NCBI RefSeq assembly: GCF_000001735.4
Contig: NC_003070.9
Span: 29,063,971 to 29,127,970 of the forward strand
DNA length: 64,000 nt
Direction: 5' to 3'
Origin: Arabidopsis thaliana
Lineage: Eukaryota; Streptophyta; Magnoliopsida; Brassicales; Brassicaceae
Both the position numbers and the translations under genes were made by a program. A model generated the notes under the pieces. It worked only from the letters and a program-made list of their open reading frames with translations, was not told the origin of the DNA and searched no databases. Shown one piece after another: positions 46,401 through 57,782 of this stretch. Within the stretch, counting starts at the first letter, position 1. Every line of letters starts with the position of its first letter.

Positions 46401-47610
46401 AGGCTGGTGGCGTATTGTTAATTCAAGAGCTACTGCTTTCTTGCAACCCAGAAGTTTCTGGGCAGGCTGCACTGATGGTCAAATTTTTGTTTTCCAACCA
46501 CACACTCCAAGAATATGTCTCGAATGAGCTTATAAGATCACTAACAGGTACTTTTCAATTTAAGTTATACGAATCCTATGTCCCTGTCACTCTAGCACTA
46601 CAGTTTTTATATTCTGATAATTTGTTTTGTTCTATCTTCAACTGTTTGACATCTTATTCTTGTGAACAGCTGCACTTGAGAGAGGCTTGTGGTCTACAGC
46701 AACTATAAATATTGAAGTTTTGAGAACCTTAAATGTGATTTTCTCCAATTTTCCTAAGCTCCGTGCCTCAGAAGCTGCTACTTTCTGCATCCCTCATTTG
46801 GTAGGGGCGCTCAAATCTGGTGTTGAAGACGTCCAGGGATTAGTATTGGATATTCTTTACTTGCTAAGACACTCCTGGACGAATATGTCTATAGATGTTG
46901 CAAAGTCTCAAGCCATGATTGCAGCTGAAGCAATTCCCGTCCTGCAAATGCTGATGAAAACATGCCCTCCTAGGTTTCACGACAAGGCAGATAGCTTATT
47001 GCACTGCTTACCAGGTTGCTTAACAGTGAACGTCATGCGTGCCAATAACTTAAAGCAGTCTATGGCAACCACAAACGCCTTTTGTCAATTAACAATAGGA
47101 AACTGCCCTCCACGGCAAACTAAGGTAAAACAAATCCATCACAGGAGAATATTCTACACTCCCACCATTGCCAAAAACTGTCTTTGTATCATTTGGTTTT
47201 TGTCTCTTTTTCTGTAGGTCGTGAGCAATAGCACTACTCCTGAATGGAAAGAAGGCTTTACTTGGGCATTTGATGTTCCCCCCAAAGGACAAAAGCTTCA
47301 CATCATATGCAAGAGCAAAAGCACATTTGGAAAGGTAACATTGTAACAAGAGCCACACTGTTCAAATTGCAGTGTTGGGATAGAGATCTTTGATATGTAT
47401 TGTCTTATTTGGTCTTTGTCTAACACACAACATATTCCTTGTCTGCAGACGACTCTAGGGCGAGTTACTATCCAAATCGACAAAGTCGTGACAGAAGGAG
47501 AGTACAGTGGATCTCTAAGCCTGAATCATGAAAATAGCAAAGATGCTTCTTCCAGATCACTCGACATTGAGATAGCATGGTCCAATAGGACAACGGATGA
47601 GACTCATTGA
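40408..47610 (+). CDS. CSI3: Cellulose synthase interactive protein 3, armadillo-repeat and C2 protein (AT1G77460)
   Basis: Protein of 2136 residues from exons 40408-40469, 40562-43628, 44000-46547, 46670-47124, 47218-47334 and 47449-47610. After a short N-terminus ([20 protein letters not shown]), about 2000 residues are tandem armadillo repeats, for example [40 protein letters not shown] and [20 protein letters not shown]. The last 130 residues form a C2 domain beginning [19 protein letters not shown]1/POM2 tethers cellulose synthase complexes to cortical microtubules; CSI3 is its paralogue with a partly overlapping role. The start at 40408 is the first ATG after the leader intron and keeps the frame through every exon. 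Confidence 0.96.
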
Positions 47611-48223
47611 TCTTCACAAGCACAATGCACTTGGTCATTGGAAGACTGAAATCTGTCTAATGCTCCTAATGACTGCATTTTGGTAGTAGAAGAAGGAAAG
47701 CAAAGTCTGCAGCAGATGTATAGCAATACGTATATATGGGTAGAGAATATGGTGTGTGAAAAGGAACATAGAAGCAAAGAGTTCCTGCCTAGCAAGAGAG
47801 AAGGGTCTTATTGTATAGGTTGAATCTCTTCTTTTTTTTGGTCTGCGATGTTCGGTATTTGACAGTTTGTTTACGAACCTTTTCGCTCGGGGATCAACTA
47901 AGCAGCACAAAGTGCTCTGATTTCTGTAGCGATGTTCAAGTTATTTTACCATAATTTTGTTGCGTTCATTCATAGTTAGACACGACCACAAGATCATTAA
48001 AACATAATTTGATCAAGAAATTGAAAGTTACAAATTCGAGGAGATGAGAAGAGGATAACAAGGTGGCATTGAAACTCTTCATAAGAAATAAAAAGCAAGC
48101 CTATTGGTCACAAACGCCACAAAATGTACAGAGACTATCAGGAAAACATCACGGAGATAAAACATTCTAGCGGTTTGTTAAGGTGGCGAGCTACTGCGGG
48201 TTCCAAAATGGTAAAAACATGGT
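47611..48223. other. Convergent spacer between CSI3 and RFC3
   Basis: 3' UTRs of both genes. Short minus-strand frames (47604-47910) overlap the CSI3 tail and are not considered genes. Confidence 0.45.
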
Positions 48224-50353
48224 TTACTTTGCTGCACCAACAATGATAGACCGGGCATGTGTGAAAGTAGAAATGATAGCTCCAAGCTGCAGTTTGTCGT
48301 TGCAACCAAAACTTAATCTGTACCTATAAACAGTAAAACGACTCGAAATTACAAAAAAAAAAAGATTGTGGATAACACAAGCTTAAATATTCTACTCCAG
48401 GCAATCCTAATTTTAAGTTTAAGATGCAAAAGATACTAACTCAATGTCTGCCAAATCGTTTATCAGTTGAACTCTGACAGCGGAAGGCATCTTGATTTTA
48501 AAAATAAACCTGATGTAGAAACAAAACTCAGTTCACAGACGTACGGATAAAACAGCATTAGAAGCAGCAACCAAGTATGTCACTCACAAGGTAATCTCTT
48601 TGACGATATCAACAATGGCAAGTCCTTTTCTCGTCTTGATTTCTGAAACGTCTGCAGGGTGAAGTAATAATCAGGACTCAGGAGTCAGGACCATGGAATC
48701 ATTAAGTGAGTAAATATCAGTTATCGTTCAATACTTTTGTAGGTCTCAGAAAATGATATAGTACCTTTGTAGCACTCATCAAATGGTTTATTCAGAAGCC
48801 AGTGAGATATCTGCTCAATGTCCTTGGGCAATGGGTTTCCGGTGCAGAGGTAAACGTCTTCCTCTGTAATTTGCTTTGACTCTTCCTCTGTAATTTCCTT
48901 TGACGCCATATGCGTTGACTGTCCACACCAATAAATCCGTTAGAAATTTTTACAGATCCATTCATAGTGATTGAAATGTATTATCTTTTTTAGATTTACA
49001 ATTGTAGATTATGTGACAGAACCAAAAGGAAATATTACAGAACCTGCAAAATGTTCAATGCTTTTCTCATGTCCCCATTGCTCAGCCGTACAAGAGCTGC
49101 CAAACCACAGTCACTTACAACAAGCCTAGTCCAATTATGAAAAGGAAGCACAAAACAAAGGGTTAAAAGAAACAAATAGTGAAGAGGGAGGATGAAGAAA
49201 ACACAATAAGAAAGTTTACAAGACCGAAATAGCTATAATTCTCACCTTTCAGCTTCTATTACATGTTTAAGACGTTGACTCATATGAACTCCATCAAGAG
49301 GGGCAAATCTAAATCGAGTACATCTCGACTGCAAAGCTGGGATGATCTTATTGACATGGTTTCCAATGAGCGCAAACCTAGTACTCTTAGTGTATTTCTC
49401 AATCACTTGCAAAATTTAAGAAAATAAGGACGCCAAAGATGTTAGAAGTTAGAACCGTGCTTAAGCAAAATAACCAGAGAGAGCTAGATAACACTAAAAG
49501 GTTTTACCTCTACGCAAGGCAAACTGAGCATCTTTTGTCATGGCATCTGCTTCATCTAGCAAAACCAACTTCACCGAAGATTTTCCTCTACAATCATGAA
49601 TTTTCTTTTATTTCTATATCCACAGCAAACTTGTTAAACACAAACTTATGATGCTACATTTAAACATAGCTCACGCCCATCACAATGCATTCGATATTAT
49701 GAGTAATAAAAGCCAGTTTTTGAGGTATCTAAATGCACAAATGGAAACATGATAGGATACTCACAAAGAGAAACTCTGCGTGCTAGCGAAATCTTGAATC
49801 TGCTGCCTTACAACATCGATTCCTCTATCGTCTGATGCGTTCAGTTCAAGAATCATATTCCGGTACTTTGGTCCATATAGTTTCCGGGCAACAGCTAGAA
49901 TGGTGGATGTTTTGCCAGTACCGGGAGGACCATACAACAGAAGATGGGGCAATTTGTTCTCATTGGTCAGCCTATCAACTGTTTTCAAAATCACAACAAC
50001 ACCTTCAGTGAGCATATAGGTAATAAGCTATAACATGCATTAGCCTACTCAATCATATATGAAACAACATCAATTTCAATTTTAGAAAACTGTAAACACT
50101 AAATCCCTAAAACCCTAGGGTATGGGGAAATAGAGGGAGAGAGTGTTATGTGTAAAGTTCAATTACTCGTATCAATAATGTCACGATGTGCAGCCACGTC
50201 ATCAAGCGACTGAGGTCGATACTTCTCAACCCAAGGCGTCGCCTTACTCTGCGGCGGAGGTCCAAAACCGACGACGTCTTTGCCCTTGTTTATCGGCTTG
50301 CGAGGCTGAATTTCGTCTACGTCAATGTCCATCGCCGACGTTAGCTCAGTCAT
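48224..50353 (-). CDS. RFC3: Replication factor C small subunit (AT1G77470)
   Basis: AAA+ subunit of the clamp loader that places PCNA on DNA; 369 residues from exons 50353-50167, 49978-49765, 49587-49508, 49405-49246, 49125-49044, 48918-48765, 48651-48588, 48509-48441 and 48323-48224. Walker A GPPGTGKT is at 79-86, Walker B DEAD at 145-148, and the SRC motif with the arginine finger at 187-189; the C-terminal collar domain follows. Naming of plant RFC3 versus human RFC5 differs between sources. The ATG at 50353 is preferred: the frame extends upstream only through a GTG. An E2F site lies 74 bases upstream. Confidence 0.95.
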
Positions 50354-50734
50354 CTTCACCGCCGTAAAAGAAATTATTTCAGAATCTCTCTCGCTCAGCC
50401 CTAATTTCACTCTCTCCCCGGTAATGGCGCCAAACCCTCAAGGCTCTTTCCTTCCGCCATTTTCTCTACCTTCGTTGTCGAATTCCCATTTTACCCCCAA
50501 GAAATGTAGCTTATGCTGGGGTCATTTTCGTAAAGCTTCCGGTTACATAAAAAAAACACCCCAACAAGTGAAAATTTCTGAATCTTTGCTTAAACTCTGT
50601 TGCATTTTGCTATTATATGATGATATATATATTCACAAAATATTTTCCTTGTTTCTATGATAACAACAAAACCAAAAACCAAAAACCTCAAAATCTTTTT
50701 ACTACACCACTTTAAAAAAGACTCTTCTCTTGTG
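50354..50734. promoter_or_regulatory. RFC3 promoter, also the 3' flank of AT1G77480
   Basis: Compact region between the RFC3 start and the end of the next minus-strand gene. It contains the E2F palindrome at 50425-50434. Confidence 0.5.
50425..50434 (-). promoter_or_regulatory. E2F site upstream of RFC3
   Basis: TGGCGCCAAA on plus, that is TTTGGCGCCA on minus, an exact match to TTTSSCGC with SS = GG, 74 bases upstream of the ATG. Fits S-phase induction of a replication gene. Confidence 0.6.
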
Positions 50735-53180
50735 TCAAAGCTCTCCATCTGAGACCAAGTTCTTGTTCTTTGAAGAATCACTTCCTGAGAAAAGCTCTTT
50801 TATCAAACCAAATCCTATTGGATAAGCTTCCTCCGACAGATCTCCTCCATAGTCGTGATTCACACTGTTAACAGAATAGTTCAGAGGCAACAAGGCAACA
50901 CAAGAAGAAAAGAGAAATTTTATTATTGATTTGATGAAACAGAAGAAGACGATACAAATCAAATCAAATGATATATTAAAAAGAGGTGAATAAAGGTTCA
51001 GACTTGGGAAGTTTGTCACAGTCTGAAGAAATCCATCCAATCCTCTGCTTCTCATTGTCATAGATCACCATTATCCCTTGGAAAGATATGTCTATCACAC
51101 ACATAGACACGAGATATTGTTGTCAAGTTATGAACAAAAGAAACCTGAGAAAAACTTAGTATATATATACGTACCTCCAATGATATTGTAGCCCTCGAGA
51201 CCGATTTCAGTTCCATTCAGAATACCCAAACATACTCTTCCTTTTTCCTGAGAAAACAAACCAGAAGAAACAGACTTCTCAGCTATAGATTTTTATGGAG
51301 ATACAAGTCATATCTAGGCCAGTATATGTGTGACTTACGGTGATTATGAGATACGACTCAGGTGGAACCTGAAATAGCTGACCATTCTTTTGATTCCCAA
51401 ATCGTAAAGTAATCGTCTTGAAGTATTTCTTAACCTCATCAAGTGATTTCAAAGGTTTTTTGCCTTTCCAGCAGACTGGTAAGCTTTTATCATCTTTTGT
51501 GTCCGTCAAAGGCTTCCCATTCAAGTCTTTTCTTATCTGTAGGAGACCAAATTAGTCATAAAAAAGTGGAAAAACATAAACGGTGAAGCTAATCTTTTTT
51601 TTCCAGAGAAGAAATTATCCCATACAAGATCGAGAATAGCTTGGTATGCTTCTGCATTGAAGTAAGTGTACGAGCTTCCACTATCGAAAACTACGTTAAT
51701 GCCTTTGACACCTGTGGTCTTGTCGTTAAAGAGAAGCTCTGCTGGTCCAGCCATGTAGTTTTTACTACAGAAAAAATTCACACCATAATTTCAACTTGTC
51801 AATTATAAAAGTGTGAGTAAACAAGTGGCAGTTATAAAGAAGATAATGCTCAAAGATTGCTCACCTAGGTGAATTAGTAGCCAATGAAGTCCATGTAACT
51901 CCAGAAGAAGGAACAAGCTCATCTCCAATAGAGAGAAAGCCTTTACCAGTATGACTTAAGCAATGCACAATCACATTCTTCGTTATCCCCAAGGACTTTA
52001 GCTGAGTTGAGAGGCCTACTTTCCCTCTTCCAAGGCCAAGTATTCCCGCTGTTGGAGGAGGAGGATGTGGACCAGGATTCTGCTGATCATACCCACATCT
52101 AAAAGAAAATTTGATTCAAAAATTAGGAACTTGTACAACCGCAAATTTAGTGTTTTTCTTTTCTAATGTGTGAAAAAAGGTAGAATAAAACTAACCCAAA
52201 TGTCAAACGAAGATTCATAATGGAGCCATTTGCGAGTTTTAGAGGAACCTCATCAGTTACAAGTGCACCAATAGATGATGCATGATCGGAGTATCCGATT
52301 TCATAGTCACATTGATCCTCAGGGTCAGCACAAGGTCTGTCCTGGGGAAGGTCAAGACCAGAACACAAGATGTGTGAACAAGGCAAAGTGTTGTGATTGG
52401 GCTTGTACTGCTTAGCACGAGGCTGCAAAGAAAGAGAAAGAAATTCTAAGATAGAACCTTTGCTTATTATGTCACACACTAAAAAGCATATCAACGCTTA
52501 CCTTTGTGCAACCGTTGCAAGGTGCATCACACTGAACCCAAGTGAGGTCACTGCCAGTGTCAATGTCCAAGTCAAAGAGCTTAGGTGGGTTGCCAATGTT
52601 AAGCAACACATAATAGTACCTGCAAAGATGAATTCGTTAATTACTTCAACAATCAAATTGGGCGTTTTCAATACAAGGTGAAAATCAGAATCAACATTGC
52701 CCAAAATCTTCAATTCGTGAAAGTAGCAAGCTTTGAAATCATCTCAAAGATCAATAGAATGAAGATTTCACATCTTGTCAAGCAATGAAATAGATTACAA
52801 GTGAAGAATCCACACAGATGCAAGAGAAGCCAACAAAGTATCCGCACCAATTCAAAATCCAGACATAAGTCAACACAATCCCGTTAAGGAAAATCAAAGA
52901 AACAAGATCAAACCCACGAATGGGTCACTGAAAAGTAGCATAAAACAGAGAAATTGAAACAAAAAGATGCGAAATTTGGCACTTACCCAAGAGGATACAC
53001 ATTCCCGGAGACAGGAAACACGACGGTGGAGCTAAGTCGACGATTCTGTAACTTCACTTGAGCCGACGAGTCTTTAGTAGCTTCAGAGGTTTGAAAGCGA
53101 GCACAGAGGATGAAGACATAGAAGACGAAGACGAAGAAGAAGTAAAGGTTTCTTCTTTGCTGCTTATTCGGATTCATCAT
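50735..53180 (-). CDS. A1-family aspartic protease, secreted or membrane-linked (AT1G77480)
   Basis: Pepsin-like protease of 466 residues from exons 53180-52987, 52619-52502, 52422-52196, 52098-51865, 51764-51626, 51536-51339, 51247-51175, 51091-51004 and 50864-50735. Residues 12-28 are hydrophobic (LYFFFVFVFYVFILCA), a signal peptide or anchor after a basic head. First catalytic motif DTGSDLTWVQ has Asp85; the second is DSGSSYTYF with Asp285. A Cys-rich region after the first motif (CDAPCNGC) is typical of atypical plant aspartic proteases. It ends in a polar tail (KNKNLVSDGEL). Substrate unknown. Confidence 0.94.
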
Positions 53181-53717
53181 CTCCTCTTTTTGGCCCCCAA
53201 GAAAGCGAAACCAAATCCCACCAAAAAGGTTTCTTTTTTGACACAGGGCAACAAAAAGGAGGCTTTTTCTTTGTAGAATTGCTGCTCCCTTATAGGAGTG
53301 AGTATTTGTTTATATATCTGATCTCTCTCACACTCAATTTCGTGCAACTTGCAGCAGAGGTTTCTTTGAGTTCCCGTAAGCTAAATTGAGAAACTTGGCA
53401 TTTGGCTAAAAGAAACTCAACGCCCAACGCTCACTACACTTAGCGTGTAAAGCACGCGCCAACCAGGATTGACTCAAAGGCCTAACGATCTTCAAATGTA
53501 CAGGGCCCAATATACTCGGCCCATAAACTCTAAAACTATTCAAATGTTAGGCGCGTGACGTTCACCTGTGAATCAGCTGATAGAAATCATTATCCAATAT
53601 CCAGTTATGAGTGGGTGACTCCAAATAGATCCAACTGGCAACGCATTATTGACACGTGTCTTTTCATTTCTCTTCTTCCGGCGTTTTCTCTCCGCCGTTT
53701 CGCCACCGTACGTGACA
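53181..53717. promoter_or_regulatory. Divergent promoter of AT1G77480 and tAPX
   Basis: Head-to-head spacer with site-II-like GGGCCCA (53503-53509) and GGCCCA (53518-53523), and CACGTGTC near 53653-53660, about 60 bases before the tAPX start. Control of an antioxidant gene by these sites is inference. Confidence 0.5.
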
Positions 53718-56076
53718 ATGTCTGTTTCTCTCTCCGCCGCCTCTCACTTACTCTGTTCCTCCACCAGAGTCTCTCTTTCCCCCGCCGTCACCTCTTCGTC
53801 CTCGTCCCCTGTCGTTGCTCTTTCTTCCTCTACATCGCCACATTCTCTTGGAAGCGTCGCATCTTCTTCTCTGTTTCCTCACTCCTCCTTCGTGCTTCAG
53901 GTATTCGTACTTCATTCATACTTTTTGTAAATTTCTCTCCGAACATAACATTTTCTGTTGATTTTAGAAAAAACATCCGATCAATGGGACGAGCACGAGG
54001 ATGATTTCACCAAAATGTGCCGCTTCTGATGCAGCTCAATTGATAAGCGCTAAAGAAGATATCAAAGTTCTTCTCCGGACTAAGTTTTGCCATCCCATCT
54101 TGGTGAAGTATCTTTCTCTTCTTCATGATGATAGGACAGGGAATTTTTGAATTCATGGAAGTAATAGTTCTTTGCTTGTTACTAAAGATATTGGAGGAAT
54201 TTTGTGAGTCATGTTGCTTTGTGTTACATGTTTCATTGCAGGTTAGATTGGGGTGGCACGATGCTGGTACTTATAACAAGAATATTGAGGAGTGGCCACT
54301 GAGAGGTGGAGCTAATGGAAGTCTTAGGTTTGAGGCTGAGCTTAAGCATGCTGCAAATGCTGGTACTGGTTTCATCATTTCACATGCATTGTGGCTTAAG
54401 ACTTTTATTTGGTGTCTTGATATTCTACTTTTGACATTTACAGGTCTGCTTAATGCTTTAAAGCTCATTCAGCCTCTCAAAGACAAGTATCCTAACATCT
54501 CTTATGCGGACTTATTCCAGTTAGCTAGTGCCACAGCAATAGAGGTCTTTCTTCACTTTTCTTGGGCTTGGCCTATTAGGAAACTATTTTGGTCTTAAGG
54601 CTTTACTGATAACTCTAGAAATAAATAAAACTTCAGGAGGCTGGTGGTCCTGATATCCCGATGAAATATGGGAGAGTTGATGTTGTAGCACCTGAACAGT
54701 GTCCAGAAGAAGGAAGACTCCCTGGTTAACTAATCTTTCCATTGTCTGTTTCATGTCTTCTATGAGTTTGTTTCAGATTTTGTTTATGGACTAATTGAAA
54801 TAACGAGGTGAAATATGCTATGTTTAGATGCTGGACCTCCTTCACCAGCTGATCATTTGAGAGATGTTTTCTACAGAATGGGACTTGATGACAAGGTTAT
54901 TTTGATTTTGTTCTCTTTTGTGTTATTCATGTCAAACGTGAATATTTTTGTTATTCTGAATATTCTTTTTGACAAACAGGAAATAGTTGCCTTGTCTGGT
55001 GCACATACCTTAGGGAGAGCCAGACCAGACCGTAGTGGTTGGGGAAAACCTGAGACAAAGTACACGGTATTAATAAACGACAAACTGAAGCTACCTTATA
55101 TATAGTTCTAGGGATGATAGTGTAGAGAGATGTTATGGAAACGTTCAAAATGGCAGAAAACTGGACCTGGAGAAGCAGGAGGACAGTCATGGACAGTGAA
55201 ATGGCTCAAGTTCGACAACTCTTATTTCAAGGTCTATCTCTCTATCTTTCTTAGTAACTTGGTTTGGGACTGAAAAAGAGTTTTCTATGAAGTTTTCTAA
55301 AAATAGTTTTATCAACCATTGACTTCTATGACTTTGCAGGATATCAAAGAAAAGAGGGACGACGATCTTCTGGTGTTACCCACTGATGCGGCGCTATTTG
55401 AAGATCCTTCATTCAAGGTTTAAACAACAGTGATTGCTAATAAGATGCCTCAGAATTAGTAGTTCACTGTTACTTAAGAGGAAATGTTTTTAAAAACAAT
55501 AGTTTCTTACAGAACTATGCAGAGAAGTATGCTGAAGATGTGGCTGCATTTTTCAAGGACTACGCTGAAGCCCATGCCAAGCTTAGCAATCTCGGTGCAA
55601 AATTTGATCCTCCCGAGGTACAAGGAAAGGGGAGAAAATCTAATATCTATGCACTTGTGTATACCATTATAAACCATACGTTTAAAATCCAGTTCAGTGA
55701 CTTAAAATCTAAAACTGCTAATGTGTCACTATGAAACTAATCAGGGCATAGTCATTGAAAACGTTCCAGAGAAGTTCGTAGCTGCAAAGTATTCTACGGG
55801 AAAGGTTTGTCCTTACAAAACAAAAATGCGCTTGTGTAGCTTATTCTAATATAGGATTCGGTTCTTGTTTTTAATCTCTCCGGCAATATTTTGCAGAAGG
55901 AGCTTTCGGATTCGATGAAAAAGAAGATAAGAGCAGAGTATGAAGCAATTGGAGGAAGCCCAGATAAGCCATTACCCACAAATTACTTCCTCAACATCAT
56001 AATTGCCATTGGCGTTTTGGTCCTCTTGTCCACTCTCTTTGGTGGTAATAACAACTCCGATTTCTCTGGTTTCTAA
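53718..56076 (+). CDS. TAPX: Thylakoid-bound ascorbate peroxidase (AT1G77490)
   Basis: Haem peroxidase reducing H2O2 with ascorbate at the thylakoid membrane; 426 residues from exons 53718-53900, 53968-54102, 54242-54362, 54444-54544, 54637-54724, 54828-54895, 54980-55066, 55157-55231, 55340-55417, 55513-55617, 55745-55804 and 55897-56076. Residues 1-78 are a Ser-rich chloroplast transit peptide. Distal residues Arg108, Trp111 and His112 lie in RLGWHDAG; the proximal His241 is in [13 protein letters not shown]. The last exon adds a membrane anchor at about 398-415 ([18 protein letters not shown]), which separates tAPX from stromal APX. Confidence 0.98.
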
Positions 56077-57782
56077 TTGACAAATTATATATTTTGATTT
56101 CTCTTACCTACATACATAATTACGTGGTGATCATATATTCCTTGCAAACAAAAACATCATTGTTAAAGTTTGCTTGAATAAAATCACCTTATAAATAACA
56201 TTGTTTATTTGGTTTTTAGAATTTTGAGATTAGTGTGAGTTTCTTAAGTATAGGATACTAAAATAATGTGTGTGAATCACTGCTACGCCTTTGCACGAAT
56301 AGATTCAAAAATTAAAATAAGTTTTTTTGAGATTCATTAAAGATTCTTCTCTTTTTGTAAAGAAAGAAAAGTCTTGTCGCTTGGATTAGGTTAACCATCG
56401 ACCATCGTACTTGTTTCCAAATCTATACAAACAAAGGTGATTATTTTTTTCATGAACAGGTTTAGAGAACTTTTACAACACCACGTGTGACATAATAAAC
56501 GTGCATAGTTATGCTTGATCGGTCCTTCTCTTCTCAATTTTTTTAATACCCAGGAAGACTATTGGCTAACTAATATTTAGTTTGTTGGGATAATCAATGT
56601 GTACTTAACAACAACCAACTTTAAATATTAAATTCTGAATCTAGAAAGATGTATGAATTTAGGTTGGTATGGAAAATGATGTTCCTTCTTCTAGTGACGC
56701 AAGAATGCTTACGGTGAACCGATGGGATTGGTCAGACTCAATCAATCCCATTGTTCTAATCGATATTTGAAACTTTTCCCTCTTTTACTTTTGTATATAT
56801 GATTGAGCTTATGTTTCCTCTGTATTTTATGACGAAACTAATTTCATATAGTATATTGCAATCATGTTAGTATTATATTGATTTTGAGGAAACATTATGC
56901 TATGGATTTGGCTGTTTGGTGATTGGGATAATGAAGTGCATGTGAGCTTGATTTTGGTAGCACATGTCCTACTTTTTCATCCAATAGTCTTAATGTCTCA
57001 TGTTATAGATGCATTATTTTGTTATCAACGACATTATGATATGGGAAAAATGTGAAATTTATTAAGAGAACTTTTTTTACATCATGGTGCGTTGTACTGC
57101 TGTTGTGTCATGTGTGCACAAAAATAGAAATAATGGGCAAAATTAGTAGGGACCAAAACTAAACAAATCTTAATCTTTAGGGAAAATATCGTAAAAAACT
57201 AAATTCCCGCGTCAATTGTGAAAATGACAAATACACGTAGACGACAAAACAAAAAAAGAATACACGTCTCCTTCGTTGACAGTCTCTCCCGGTGAATTGC
57301 GAAGAATTTCAGATATTAAAATCTTTTTTCGTTCCTCATCGCGGCCACTTTCTTCTTCCCCAATTCAATATGCAATTAATATATTGCCCAGATCCCCTAG
57401 CTTTCTTCTTCGCACATCTTTATCCATTAAATTTACTAAAAAGTTGAAAATTTAATTGCAAGACGACGACTTTGAAATTTCCTTTTTTGTTTTCTTTCAT
57501 TTGTCTTTCTCCTCTGATTCATGTTTTCACGTTTTCATATAAATCAGCAACCATGGATTCTTCTGCTTTTTCCTCCTCCATCACTCGTATAAAACTCGTT
57601 TTCACGAAAATTCTTACTTAGGTTCTTCAAATCACAATTTTGCTCTGTTCCTTAGAAAAAGCTAAACTTTGCTCTGTTTCTTCAACAAAAAAAGTGAACT
57701 TTGCTCTGTTCCGTCCATGTCCGATGATGATCGGAGTGGAAGCAGAATGAGATTTGAAGCAAACGTCTAGAGTTCCGACGTT
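56077..57782. other. Spacer between tAPX and AT1G77500
   Basis: tAPX 3' UTR, then AT-rich sequence with no open frame of interest; the last 400 bases are pyrimidine-rich and presumably contain the AT1G77500 promoter and leader. Confidence 0.45.
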
